A stretch of 64,000 nt of DNA, taken from Microbacterium oleivorans. GTDB lineage: Bacteria; Actinomycetota; Actinomycetes; Actinomycetales; Microbacteriaceae. The position numbers and the translations under genes are program-made. The stretch spans positions 62,001 through 126,000 of the forward strand of contig NZ_MAYO01000003.1 in assembly GCF_001691565.1 (NCBI RefSeq), read 5' to 3'. Below, one piece after another: positions 26,963 to 36,498 of this stretch. Under the pieces are notes generated by a model. It worked only from the letters and a program-made list of their open reading frames with translations, did not search any database and had not been told where the DNA came from. How positions within the stretch are numbered: the stretch's first letter is position 1; the number at the start of each line of letters is the position of its first letter.

Positions 26963-28115
26963 CCACGAGCGCGACGCACCCGGTCGCCCCGACGACCTGG
27001 AGAATGCGCGGATAGCGGCGGGCGTCGCCCGTCTGACGGAAGGCGGCGATGTTGGCGACGAGGTAGTAGAGCAGGACGCCGAAGGACGAGAACCCGATCG
27101 CCCCGCGGATGTCGCCGAGGGCGACGATCGCCACGACCACGGCGACGACCGCGATCTCGGCGTTGCGCGGCACATGCCAGCGGGCGTCCACGTTCGCCAG
27201 GATCCGCGGCAGGTCGCCCTCCCGGGCCATCGCGAACGAGGTCCGACCGATGCCCGTGATGAGGGCGAGGAGGGCGCCGAGGGATGCCGCCGCGGCGCCG
27301 ATCCGGACGAGGGGGGCAGCGGCATCCCAGCCCGCTGCTCGGACGACGTCGACCAGAGGTGCGCTCGAGGCGGCGAGCGCGCCGGGCCCCAGGACGTGGA
27401 GGGCGGCGACGGCGATGACGGCGTACACGAGGAGCGCGGCGGCGAAGGCGAGGACGATCGCCCGGGGGATGGTGCGCGCCGGATCGCGTACCTCCTCGCC
27501 GAGGGTCGCGATCCGTGCGTATCCCGCGAAGGCGAAGAACAGGATGCCGGCTGCCTGGAGGATGCCGAGCGGACCCGTGGCGACGAGGTCGAGGTTCCCA
27601 CCGGTCGCGGTCGCGGCGGGGGAGAGTCCCGCAACCGCGACCAGGGTGAGCGCAGCGAGGACGATCGCGACGAGGACGCGGGCCAGCTGGGCGGTGCGGG
27701 TGATGCCGAACAGGTTCACGGCTCCGAGCGCGACGGCGGCGAGCGCCGCGATCGGACGCCCCCATCCCGGTGGCGCGACGTACGCCGCGAAGGTGAGCGC
27801 CATCGCAGCGCAGCTCGCGGTCTTGCCGATGACGAAGCCCCAGCCCGCGAAGAATCCCCACCAGGGGCCGAGCTCGGCGCGCCCGTAGGCGTAGACACCG
27901 CCCGAGGTGGGGTGGACGGCGGCGAGCTGGGCGGTGGACGTCGCGTTCCCGAAGGCGACGACGGCCGCGAGTGCGAGGCCGAGGAGGAGCCCGGCGCCGG
28001 CCGCCTGGGCGGCGGGGGCGAAGGCGGCGAACACGCCGGCGCCGATCATCGCTCCGAGGCCGATGACGACGGCGTCGCCGAGACCGAGGCGCCGAGACAG
28101 GCCGGGGGAGGACAC
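26868..28115 (-). CDS. APC-superfamily permease
   Basis: A 415-residue, roughly 12-helix transporter with N-terminal GLGAMIGAGVFAAF (APC GxG motif) and GITRTAQLARVL in the middle. It differs from the antiporter at 22041-23468 and lacks its basic-amino-acid signature, so the substrate is an unspecified amino acid or amine. GTG 28115 has TACGCT 7 nt upstream and no SD. Its 3' end overlaps the convergent SGNH hydrolase by 95 nt. It is divergent from the GntR gene. Confidence 0.85.
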   Translation of the reverse strand: MSSPGLSRRLGLGDAVVIGLGAMIGAGVFAAFAPAAQAAGAGLLLGLALAAVVAFGNATSTAQLAAVHPTSGGVYAYGRAELGPWWGFFAGWGFVIGKTASCAAMALTFAAYVAPPGWGRPIAALAAVALGAVNLFGITRTAQLARVLVAIVLAALTLVAVAGLSPAATATGGNLDLVATGPLGILQAAGILFFAFAGYARIATLGEEVRDPARTIPRAIVLAFAAALLVYAVIAVAALHVLGPGALAASSAPLVDVVRAAGWDAAAPLVRIGAAAASLGALLALITGIGRTSFAMAREGDLPRILANVDARWHVPRNAEIAVVAVVVAIVALGDIRGAIGFSSFGVLLYYLVANIAAFRQTGDARRYPRILQVVGATGCVALVVTLPWPSVPVGIGVLLVGLGYRMLRLRPRRA

Positions 28116-28122
28116 GGGCGCG

Positions 28123-28128
28123 AGCGTA
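28123..28128 (-). promoter_or_regulatory. -10 box TACGCT, near-leaderless permease gene
   Basis: TACGCT on the minus strand, 7 nt from GTG 28115. It is only 23 bp from the GntR operator region, so GntR could affect both directions. Confidence 0.4.
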
Positions 28129-28150
28129 CCCGACAGCGGAGAACACTTTG

Positions 28151-28175
28151 TTAGTTATAGTTGCGCTATAATTAG
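28151..28175 (+). promoter_or_regulatory. GntR autoregulatory operator over a TATAAT promoter
   Basis: TTAGTTATAG (28151-28160) and CTATAATTAG (28166-28175) form an inverted repeat with 8 of 10 matching pairs around a 5-nt centre, in an AT-rich patch striking for this genome. The right arm contains a perfect TATAAT (28167-28172), 6 nt before the ATG at 28179. A dimer bound here would block RNA polymerase directly. Confidence 0.65.
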
Positions 28176-28178
28176 TGC

Positions 28179-28535
28179 ATGCTCATCCGCGTCGATCCAC
28201 AAAGCACGGTGCCGCTGTTCGCGCAGATCGCCGACGCACTCCGCGCCGACATCACCGGAGGTCGACTGTCCGCCGGCGAGCGGCTGCCCTCCGCTCGCGA
28301 GGTCGCGGAGGCGCTGCAGGTGAACCTGCACACCGTGCTCCACGCCTATCAGGACCTCCGCGACGAGGGCCTCGTCGACCTCCGTCGCGGTCGCGGGGCC
28401 GTCGTCACGCCGGCCGGTGCCGCGCTCGCCGGTCTTCAGGCCGAGATCGTGGCGCTGGTCGACAAGGCACGGTCCCTGAACGTCTCGCCCGATACTCTGT
28501 CCGCCCTCGTCAAGGAGGCCGCTCGTGACCGCTGA
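28179..28535 (+). CDS. GntR-family regulator, YtrA-like short type
   Basis: A 118-residue regulator. The winged helix-turn-helix is at about residues 10-78 (VPLFAQIADALRADI, ERLPSAREVAEAL, NLHTVLHAYQDLRDEGLV, RGRGAVVT). The C-terminal part is only about 40 residues, as in the YtrA subfamily, which usually represses adjacent membrane-protein operons. It overlaps the downstream DUF1648 gene by 11 nt. The start codon lies at the expected transcription start, so the mRNA should be leaderless. Confidence 0.9.
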   Translation: MLIRVDPQSTVPLFAQIADALRADITGGRLSAGERLPSAREVAEALQVNLHTVLHAYQDLRDEGLVDLRRGRGAVVTPAGAALAGLQAEIVALVDKARSLNVSPDTLSALVKEAARDR

Positions 28536-29535
28536 CACCCTGACCATCGTCCGCCGCCGATTCACCCTCGTCGCCCTCGCCATGCCCGTCGTCGCGACCG
28601 TCGCGGCGATCGCGGCGCAACTCCTGCTCGCAACACGGACCCCCGCCACGGTCGCGACGCACTGGGGGTGGAGCGGAGCCCCCGACGGCTTCGCTCCCGC
28701 GTGGGCCGTTCCCCTCGCAACGGCGCTCATCGGGATCGGCCTGCCCCTCGTGCTGTTCGCCGCGAGCATCGGCGGACTCCGCCGCGGTGACCACGGCACG
28801 GCCTACCGCCTGCTGGGTGCTGTCGCCGCGGGTGTCGCCGTGCTTGTCGGGGCGCTCGGCGTCGCGACCCTCGGCATCCAGGTCGATCGGACGGATGCCG
28901 CCGTGACGCTCCCGGCCCTCCTCATCCCGGCGGTCCTCCTCGCCGCGGTGGCGGCGGGCCTCCTGGGGTGGGCGGTCCAGCCACACGTGCCGTGGCGACC
29001 GTCCCCGGGAGGCACTGCGGCCGATGTCCCGGTGCGGGCGGGGGAGCGGGTCGTCTGGTTGCAGGGCGTCACCCTCGCACGAGCGGGCGCGGTTGTTCTC
29101 TGGATCGCCTTCGGGATCGGATGCCTCGCGGTGGTGCCCGTTCTCTTCCTCGGCGACCTCGTCTCGGCGATCATCGCGGGGCTCGTGGTCATCGTTCTGT
29201 TCGTGGTCGTCGCCACCACCCTCCGCTTCCACGTGCGCGTCGACCCGGAAGGATTGACCGCCGTCTCTGCGGCGGGGTGGCCCCGTGTGCACGTCCCGAG
29301 CGCCGACATCGTCTCCGCCGAGGTCGTCGAGGTCTCGCCCATGAGCGAGTTCGGCGGCTGGGGCATCCGCTGGGCCTCCGGCGGGCGTCAGGGAGTCGTC
29401 CTCCGCAGCGGCGAGGGCGTCCTCGTCCGCCGGCGCGACGGACGCACGCTCACCGTCACCGTCGACGACGCGGCCACCGCCGCCGGGCTCCTCACCGCCT
29501 ACGCGGCGTTGACGCCCGACCGCGGGCGCGATTGA
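28525..29535 (+). CDS. DUF1648-domain membrane protein (SdpI-like N-terminus)
   Basis: A 336-residue protein. An N-terminal helix, then TPATVATHWGWSGAPDGF, matches the H-W/N-x-x-G-x-P-D segment of DUF1648, also found in the B. subtilis immunity/signalling protein SdpI. About six further membrane helices run to residue 235. The last 100 residues are a cytoplasmic beta-rich domain resembling bacterial PH domains. GTG 28525 overlaps the GntR gene. As an obligate partner of a GntR repressor it may sense envelope stress or a toxin (inference). Confidence 0.8.
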   Translation: MTADTLTIVRRRFTLVALAMPVVATVAAIAAQLLLATRTPATVATHWGWSGAPDGFAPAWAVPLATALIGIGLPLVLFAASIGGLRRGDHGTAYRLLGAVAAGVAVLVGALGVATLGIQVDRTDAAVTLPALLIPAVLLAAVAAGLLGWAVQPHVPWRPSPGGTAADVPVRAGERVVWLQGVTLARAGAVVLWIAFGIGCLAVVPVLFLGDLVSAIIAGLVVIVLFVVVATTLRFHVRVDPEGLTAVSAAGWPRVHVPSADIVSAEVVEVSPMSEFGGWGIRWASGGRQGVVLRSGEGVLVRRRDGRTLTVTVDDAATAAGLLTAYAALTPDRGRD

Positions 29536-29543
29536 GTGGCGGC

Positions 29544-31599
<2,056 letters not shown>

Positions 31600-31627
31600 G
31601 CCGCGAGCGCACCGCACCGACATCGAC

Positions 31628-31669
31628 GAGAAGGGGGAGCCATGGACAGACCATCGGCTCCCCCTTCTC
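31628..31669 (+). terminator. Perfect 14-bp hairpin after eno, covering the next gene's ribosome binding site
   Basis: GAGAAGGGGGAGCC (31628-31641) pairs perfectly with GGCTCCCCCTTCTC (31656-31669), with the 14-nt loop beginning at the ATG 31642. If that ATG is used, SD and start codon are in the hairpin; if GTG 31705 is used, it is a plain eno terminator. Confidence 0.75.
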
Positions 31670-32145
31670 GCATTCCCCGGCACCGACGCGCGAACGGTTA
31701 CGGGGTGACGAAGCGCCGCGTGGACGTGCGCGACTGGGTCGGCGGCATCCGTATGTCGGGCTTCATGGGCATCATGCTCGGCCTCGTCGTCCTGGCATCC
31801 CTGGTCCTCGTCCCCACGATCGGGACCTACGTCGATCAGCGACAGCAGATCGCAGCACTGCAGCACGACGTGAAAGCCACGCAGGACGAGATCACGGAGC
31901 TGACTGCCGAGCGCGAGCGCTGGCGGGACGAGTCCTACATCGTCGCCCAGGCGCGGGAGCGTCTGTACTACCGTCGCCCGGGCGAGGTCGTCTACCTCGT
32001 CGCCGACGATCTGCCGGCCGACGTCATCGAACCGGAGCAGCGCCCGGTCAGCGGAAGCGTCCAGGAGACCCGGCACGACTGGATGACGCAGTTCCTCCGC
32101 TCGGTCACCGAGGCCGGTCTCGCCAAGACCGTCGCGCCGGGCTGA
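31642..32145 (+). CDS. FtsB/DivIC-like septum formation initiator
   Basis: About 167 residues from ATG 31642 (AGGGGGAG upstream). A proline/arginine-rich cytoplasmic tail is followed by one membrane helix (about 44-63) and then an extracytoplasmic coiled coil (YVDQRQQIAALQHDVKATQDEITELTAERERW). ARERLYYRRPGEVVYLV is the hallmark DivIC/FtsB segment. It partners with the divisome FtsL/FtsQ. The position after eno and before DUF501 is conserved in actinobacteria. GTG 31705 is an alternative start that would avoid the hairpin. Confidence 0.88.
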   Translation: MDRPSAPPSRIPRHRRANGYGVTKRRVDVRDWVGGIRMSGFMGIMLGLVVLASLVLVPTIGTYVDQRQQIAALQHDVKATQDEITELTAERERWRDESYIVAQARERLYYRRPGEVVYLVADDLPADVIEPEQRPVSGSVQETRHDWMTQFLRSVTEAGLAKTVAPG

Positions 32146-32172
32146 CGCCCAGCCCCCGCGTGCGCCGCCGGG

Positions 32173-32178
32173 TACCCT
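32173..32178 (+). promoter_or_regulatory. -10 box TACCCT, leaderless DUF501 gene
   Basis: TACCCT ends 6 nt before GTG 32185, inside the short gap after the ftsB-like gene. It gives the DUF501-protease pair its own promoter. Confidence 0.5.
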
Positions 32179-32184
32179 TGAGCG

Positions 32185-32703
32185 GTGCCCCATCCGACAC
32201 TCTCGCCCGCATCCGCAGCTGACCACGACATCATGCGTGAGCAGCTGGGACGCCCCATGCGCGGCGTCCTCGGGATCGCGGCCCGGTGCGCGTGCGGCAA
32301 TCCGACGGTCGTGGCCACCGAACCGCGTCTGCCCGACGGCACACCCTTCCCGACGTTCTACTACCTGACCCATCCCGGGGCGACCGCCGCGATGTCGGCA
32401 CTCGAAGCCACACAGGTCATGCGTGAGCTGAACGACGAGCTCGCCGAGGATGAGGCGCTCGCTGCGGCCTACTCCGCCGCGCACACCGCCTACCTCGCCG
32501 ATCGCGAGGTCCACGGCACGGTTCCCGAGATCGCCGGCGTGTCCGCCGGGGGGATGCCGACCCGCGTGAAGTGTCTGCACGCCCTCGCCGCTCACGCGTT
32601 GGCGGCCGGCCCGGGGGTGAACCCCATCGGCGACATCGCTCTCGCCCGGGGAGCATGGTCTCCGGCGCGCTGCACCTGCGCGACGCCGAGGACGACCGGA
32701 TGA
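32185..32703 (+). CDS. DUF501 protein
   Basis: A 172-residue conserved actinobacterial protein. It has LGRPMRGVLGIAARCACGNPTVVATEPRLPDGTPFPTFYYLTHP near the start, and VKCLHALAAHALAAGPGVNPIGD with a paired Cys/His near the end, both characteristic of DUF501. No activity is established. In many actinobacteria it lies between ftsB and an exopolyphosphatase gene; here a protease gene follows with an ATGA overlap. Confidence 0.9.
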   Translation: MPHPTLSPASAADHDIMREQLGRPMRGVLGIAARCACGNPTVVATEPRLPDGTPFPTFYYLTHPGATAAMSALEATQVMRELNDELAEDEALAAAYSAAHTAYLADREVHGTVPEIAGVSAGGMPTRVKCLHALAAHALAAGPGVNPIGDIALARGAWSPARCTCATPRTTG

Positions 32704-33980
32704 GGGCAGTCCGCGTCGCTCTCGCCGCCGCACTCGTGGCTGTGACGGCCGCCCTCACGGCGGGTGCGCCTTCACCCTCGCCGACTCCGCCGGTCGATCC
32801 GGTCCGCAACATGGAGTACTGGCTGAAGGAGTACGGGATCTCCGACGCTTGGAAGACGACGAAGGGTGCAGGGACGACGATCGCCGTCATCGACACCGGG
32901 ATCGCCCGCGGCCCGAAGGAGCTGGACGGCGCTGTCGTCGGCGGCGCGGACTTCTCGGGGATCGGGAAGGCGGATGGTCGCACGCCCGTGGGCGAACAGG
33001 ATCGCAACCACGGCAGTTGGGTCGCGTCGCTCGCCGCCGGCCGGGGCACGGCGGCGGACAAGGGCATGATCGGGGTCGCGCCCGAAGCCGACCTCCTCTC
33101 CCTGTCGATCGGATTCGGCGACAACGCGAGCGTTCCCTTCGCCGATCAGGTCGCCGAGGCGATCCGCTGGGCTGTCGACCACGGCGCCGACGTCATCAAC
33201 CTCTCCTTCACGACCAACACGCTCGATTGGGATCGGTCCTGGGACGACGCGTTCCTGTACGCGTTCGACCACGACGTCGTCGTCGTCGTCGCGGCCGGCA
33301 ATCGTGAGAGCGGCACGGAGGAGGTGGGTGCTCCCGCGACGATCCCGGGCGTGCTCACCGTGGGCGGTGTCGACAAGGCGGGTCGCGCCAGCAGCACCGC
33401 ATCGACGCAGGGCATCACGATCGGCGTGTCCGCGCCCAGCGAGGAACTCCTGGGCGTCTCTCCCAACGGCGACCTCGTGATCTGGGACGGCACGAGCGGC
33501 GCCGCGCCCATCGTCGCCGGTGTCGCCGCTCTCGTCCGGTCGGCTCACCCCGACCTCGACGCGGCGAACGTGATCAACCGAATCATCCGTACCGCGACGC
33601 CGTCGGATCGCGAGAAGAAGGTTCCGAACGCGATCTACGGGTACGGACTGATCAACGCGGCGAAAGCGGTCTCAGCGCCCGTCACGGCGGTGTCCGCGAA
33701 CCCCATGGGCGACCTCCGCGAGTGGATCCGCCTGTACCGCCGCGCCGAGTCGACGCCGGCGCCCAGTCCCACTCCGGCGCCGTTCACCGTGGCGCCGCTC
33801 CCCGATGCCGAGCCTCCCAGCCGGGCGGTCTCCCCGCTTCTGCCCAGCAGCGATTCACTGCGCTACGGTACGGTTCCGCTCGTCGCGCTCAGCCTGGGGA
33901 CTATACTGGTCGTGCTCGGGGTCACCGCTGCTGCCCGGCGCATCCGATCGGCGCGCACCCCGCGACCGCCGAGCCGTTGA
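32700..33980 (+). CDS. Membrane-anchored subtilisin-like (S8) serine protease, mycosin-like layout
   Basis: A 426-residue exported protease. It has a signal peptide (about 1-24), then an S8 domain with Asp in AVIDTGI, His in RNHGSWVASLAAG and Ser in DGTSGAAPIVAGVAALV, and oxyanion Asn in VVAAGNRES. A proline/alanine-rich linker and one C-terminal membrane helix (about 392-414) with a basic tail follow. This signal-S8-Pro-TM layout is that of mycosins, but no type VII secretion gene is nearby and there is no long N-terminal extension. It overlaps DUF501 by 4 nt. Confidence 0.88.
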   Translation: MRAVRVALAAALVAVTAALTAGAPSPSPTPPVDPVRNMEYWLKEYGISDAWKTTKGAGTTIAVIDTGIARGPKELDGAVVGGADFSGIGKADGRTPVGEQDRNHGSWVASLAAGRGTAADKGMIGVAPEADLLSLSIGFGDNASVPFADQVAEAIRWAVDHGADVINLSFTTNTLDWDRSWDDAFLYAFDHDVVVVVAAGNRESGTEEVGAPATIPGVLTVGGVDKAGRASSTASTQGITIGVSAPSEELLGVSPNGDLVIWDGTSGAAPIVAGVAALVRSAHPDLDAANVINRIIRTATPSDREKKVPNAIYGYGLINAAKAVSAPVTAVSANPMGDLREWIRLYRRAESTPAPSPTPAPFTVAPLPDAEPPSRAVSPLLPSSDSLRYGTVPLVALSLGTILVVLGVTAAARRIRSARTPRPPSR

Positions 33981-34000
33981 ATCAAGGAGTTCTTCCGACT

Positions 34001-35407
34001 GTGACTACCACTGTGCCCAAGATCCTGGTCGTCGGAGGCGGCTACGCCGGTTTCTACACGGCGTGGAAGCTCGAGAAGCACCTCCGCAAGGGCGAGGCCG
34101 AGGTCACCATCGTCGACCCGCTTCCCTACATGACGTACCAGCCTTTCCTCCCCGAGGTCGCGGCCGGCGAGATCGAGCCCCGCCATGTCGTGGTCGGGCT
34201 CCGCCGTCACTTGAAGCGCACCCGAGTCGTGATCGCCAAGGTCACCGGGATCGACCACGCCAACAAGACCGCGACGATCACTCCGGAACTGGGTGAGCCC
34301 TGGCAGGAGCAGTACGACCAGATCGTCGTCACCGCCGGTGCCGTGTCGCGAACCTTCCCGATCCCGGGCATCGCCGAGAATGCGATCGGCCTCAAGACGA
34401 TCGAAGAGGCCGTCGCCATCCGCGACCGCATCCTCACCAACTTCGACCGTGCGGCGACCCTGCCCCCTGGACCCGAGCGCGAGCGCCTCCTGACGGTCGT
34501 CGTCGTCGGCGGCGGCTTCGCGGGCATCGAGGTGCTCGCCGAGACACGCGCCTTCGCGAGCGCGCTGCTGAAGGACTACCCCAACATCTCGTTCGACGAG
34601 ACGCACTTCCACTTGATCGAGGCCATGGGCCGGATCATGCCGGAGGTGTCGCTGAAGACGAGCGAGTGGGTCCTCAAGGACCTCGCCAAGCGAGGCGCGA
34701 ACGTCCACCTCGACACGCAGGTCAAGGGTGCCGTCGACGGCAAGGTCGAGCTGTCCACGGGCCAGGTCATCCCGACCGACCTGATCATCTGGACCGCCGG
34801 CGTCATGGCGAACCCGACTGTCGTGCGCGGCGGCGACCTCCCCGTCGAGGAGCGCGGTCGTCTGCGCGCCCGCGCCGACCTCCGCGTCGGATCCCCGGAG
34901 GAGTTCGTCGAGGGTGCCTGGACCGCCGGTGATGTGGCCGCCGTCCCCGACCTCTCCGGCGGCGGCGTCGGTGGGTTCTGCGTCCCGAACGCCCAGCACG
35001 CCGTCCGCCAGGGCAAGCTGCTCGCGAAGAACGTCGTGGCTGTGCTTCGCGGTGAGGAGCCCAAGGAGTACTTCCACAAGAACCTCGGCGCCGTGGCCGG
35101 TCTCGGCCTGTACAACGGCGTGTTCCAGTCAGGGAAGATCGCCCTCAAGGGCTTCGTCGCCTGGGTCGCGCACCGTGGGTACCACGGTCTCGCGATGCCG
35201 ACCTTCGAGCGCAAGTTCCGGGTCGTGGGGGACTGGTGGCAGAACTTCTGGCTCGGCCGCGACAACGTGTCGACCGAGACGCTGCAGAACCCGCGCCAGG
35301 TCTTCGAGGAGTTCGCGGCGCGCCCGCGTCCGGCCGCTCCGGAGACCCCCCCGATCGACCCGAAGTCGGTCGCCGCGGAGAAGACCGGCAAGGTCGCCGC
35401 GAGCTGA
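34001..35407 (+). CDS. Type II NADH dehydrogenase (NDH-2)
   Basis: A 468-residue flavoprotein passing electrons from NADH to menaquinone without pumping protons. Two dinucleotide folds: FAD motif ILVVGGGYAGFYTAWKL at the N-terminus and NAD motif TVVVVGGGFAGIEVLAE near residue 165. TAGDVAAVP binds FAD, and PNAQHAVRQGK is the quinone-site AQxAxQ-like segment. A C-terminal amphipathic region (about 395-430) suits membrane attachment. GTG 34001 has AAGGAG at 33984-33989. Confidence 0.93.
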   Translation: MTTTVPKILVVGGGYAGFYTAWKLEKHLRKGEAEVTIVDPLPYMTYQPFLPEVAAGEIEPRHVVVGLRRHLKRTRVVIAKVTGIDHANKTATITPELGEPWQEQYDQIVVTAGAVSRTFPIPGIAENAIGLKTIEEAVAIRDRILTNFDRAATLPPGPERERLLTVVVVGGGFAGIEVLAETRAFASALLKDYPNISFDETHFHLIEAMGRIMPEVSLKTSEWVLKDLAKRGANVHLDTQVKGAVDGKVELSTGQVIPTDLIIWTAGVMANPTVVRGGDLPVEERGRLRARADLRVGSPEEFVEGAWTAGDVAAVPDLSGGGVGGFCVPNAQHAVRQGKLLAKNVVAVLRGEEPKEYFHKNLGAVAGLGLYNGVFQSGKIALKGFVAWVAHRGYHGLAMPTFERKFRVVGDWWQNFWLGRDNVSTETLQNPRQVFEEFAARPRPAAPETPPIDPKSVAAEKTGKVAAS

Positions 35408-35419
35408 TCTCATCGCATC

Positions 35420-35461
35420 GAGCGACCCCCGCGACGGCATCCGCCGGACCGGGGGTCGCTC
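35420..35461 (+). terminator. Hairpin after NDH-2
   Basis: GAGCGACCCCCG (35420-35431) pairs perfectly with CGGGGGTCGCTC (35450-35461), 12 bp with an 18-nt loop. Confidence 0.75.
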
Positions 35462-35482
35462 TGCGTGACCGGCCTGTCGGGA

Positions 35483-35488
35483 TACCCT
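35483..35488 (+). promoter_or_regulatory. -10 box TACCCT for tRNA-Leu
   Basis: Transcription from this box would begin near 35495, only 2 nt before the mature tRNA 5' end. Confidence 0.45.
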
Positions 35489-35496
35489 GGCCGCGG

Positions 35497-35569
35497 GCCC
35501 CCATAGCCCAATGGCAGAGGCAGGCGACTTAAAATCGCTTCAGTCTGGGTTCGAGTCCCAGTGGGGGTA
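35497..35569 (+). tRNA. tRNA with anticodon UAA (Leu), short variable region
   Basis: 73 nt: acceptor GCCCCCA/TGGGGGT (G-U first pair), D-stem GCC/GGC, anticodon stem GGCGA/TCGCT with loop CTTAAAA (anticodon TAA), variable region of only 5 nt (TCAGT), T-arm CTGGG/CCCAG with loop TTCGAGT, discriminator A. No CCA is encoded. UAA reads the leucine codon UUA, but bacterial tRNA-Leu normally has a long variable arm; this one has class-I architecture. Confidence 0.85.
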
Positions 35570-35574
35570 CGGAC

Positions 35575-36387
35575 TCACGCCGCGATGATGCTGGGCGGAT
35601 CGGCATCCCGCCACCGCTCGATCGTCTGCGTCGTCCAGAACACGGCGAACGTCACGAGCGCGACGGTCTCGCCGATGAGCACGCCGTCTCCCTCGGGGTG
35701 GATGATCGCCGCGACGACCGTCAGGACGAGGGCGACCACGATGACGATCGAGACGGCGAGATAGATGCGGCGGTAGACGGCCTCCGCGCGCTCGGTCCGG
35801 CCGAACACGGTCACCAGGGGAATGGCCGCGAACATCGCGAAGAAGCAGACGGTCGCCACGAGGTGGAGGTTCACGCGGCCGGCGAAGGGGAACGACTCCG
35901 ACACCCCCGGGGCGAAGGCGAGCACCCCGAGTGCGGCGGACGCGAGGCCCGCGGTGCTCCCGACGATCACGACCCGGCGCCACGCCACCTCGCCACGGAT
36001 TGCGAGGATGACGGCGAGCAGGACGAGGGCCGCGACCATCACGAGGTAGACGGCCACCCCGTTTCGGACCGTCGGGAGGACGTCGTCCGGCACGAACGGT
36101 CTGCCCCGGTAGCCGGTCGGGATGATCGCGATGAGGGGCGCGAACACGGCGGCGACGTCGAGCAGGATGGACTCCGCGTCGCGCCCGGAGAGCGCGAACA
36201 GTGACACCGAGGCCGCCGTCAGCCCGCCGACGAAGACGCCGCGGGCGGGGGAGTAGAAGTAGTCGCTGATGGACGGGAGCGGAACCCAGCCGTCGTGGGC
36301 GAGCTGGATGAGGACGGATGCCGCGATCGCCACCACGATCCCGACCAGGGCGAGCCGGAGAGAACGATGCGTGCGCAGACCCGTCAC
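35575..36387 (-). CDS. Polytopic membrane protein, unknown function
   Basis: A 270-residue protein with about seven to eight hydrophobic helices. Near the N-terminus a short loop WVPLPSISDYFYSPARGVFVGGL recalls DUF998-like membrane proteins, but I would not insist on the family. GTG 36387 follows TAGGGT by 6 nt, so it is probably leaderless. Its stop lies 5 nt from the 3' end of the convergent tRNA-Leu. It is divergent from lemA. Confidence 0.75.
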   Translation of the reverse strand: MTGLRTHRSLRLALVGIVVAIAASVLIQLAHDGWVPLPSISDYFYSPARGVFVGGLTAASVSLFALSGRDAESILLDVAAVFAPLIAIIPTGYRGRPFVPDDVLPTVRNGVAVYLVMVAALVLLAVILAIRGEVAWRRVVIVGSTAGLASAALGVLAFAPGVSESFPFAGRVNLHLVATVCFFAMFAAIPLVTVFGRTERAEAVYRRIYLAVSIVIVVALVLTVVAAIIHPEGDGVLIGETVALVTFAVFWTTQTIERWRDADPPSIIAA

Positions 36388-36393
36388 ACAGCG

Positions 36394-36399
36394 ACCCTA
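36394..36399 (-). promoter_or_regulatory. -10 box TAGGGT, leaderless membrane protein gene
   Basis: TAGGGT on the minus strand, 6 nt from GTG 36387. Confidence 0.45.
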
Positions 36400-36468
36400 C
36401 AAGTCGCGCCGCGTGTGCAACGTCTGGGAAGAGGCGTCCTCGGGCCGCACACGCGGCATCCGCGTCGT

Positions 36469-36474
36469 TAGGAT
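36469..36474 (+). promoter_or_regulatory. -10 box TAGGAT for lemA
   Basis: The transcript should start near 36481, leaving a short leader with GGAG before ATG 36499. Confidence 0.4.
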
Positions 36475-36498
36475 GAGGAGGTTATCGATCGGAGATCC

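Noticed and set aside
32700..33980. Component of a type VII (ESX) secretion locus
   Set aside because: No EccB-E, WXG100 or PE/PPE-like gene is within the window; only the protease architecture is similar.
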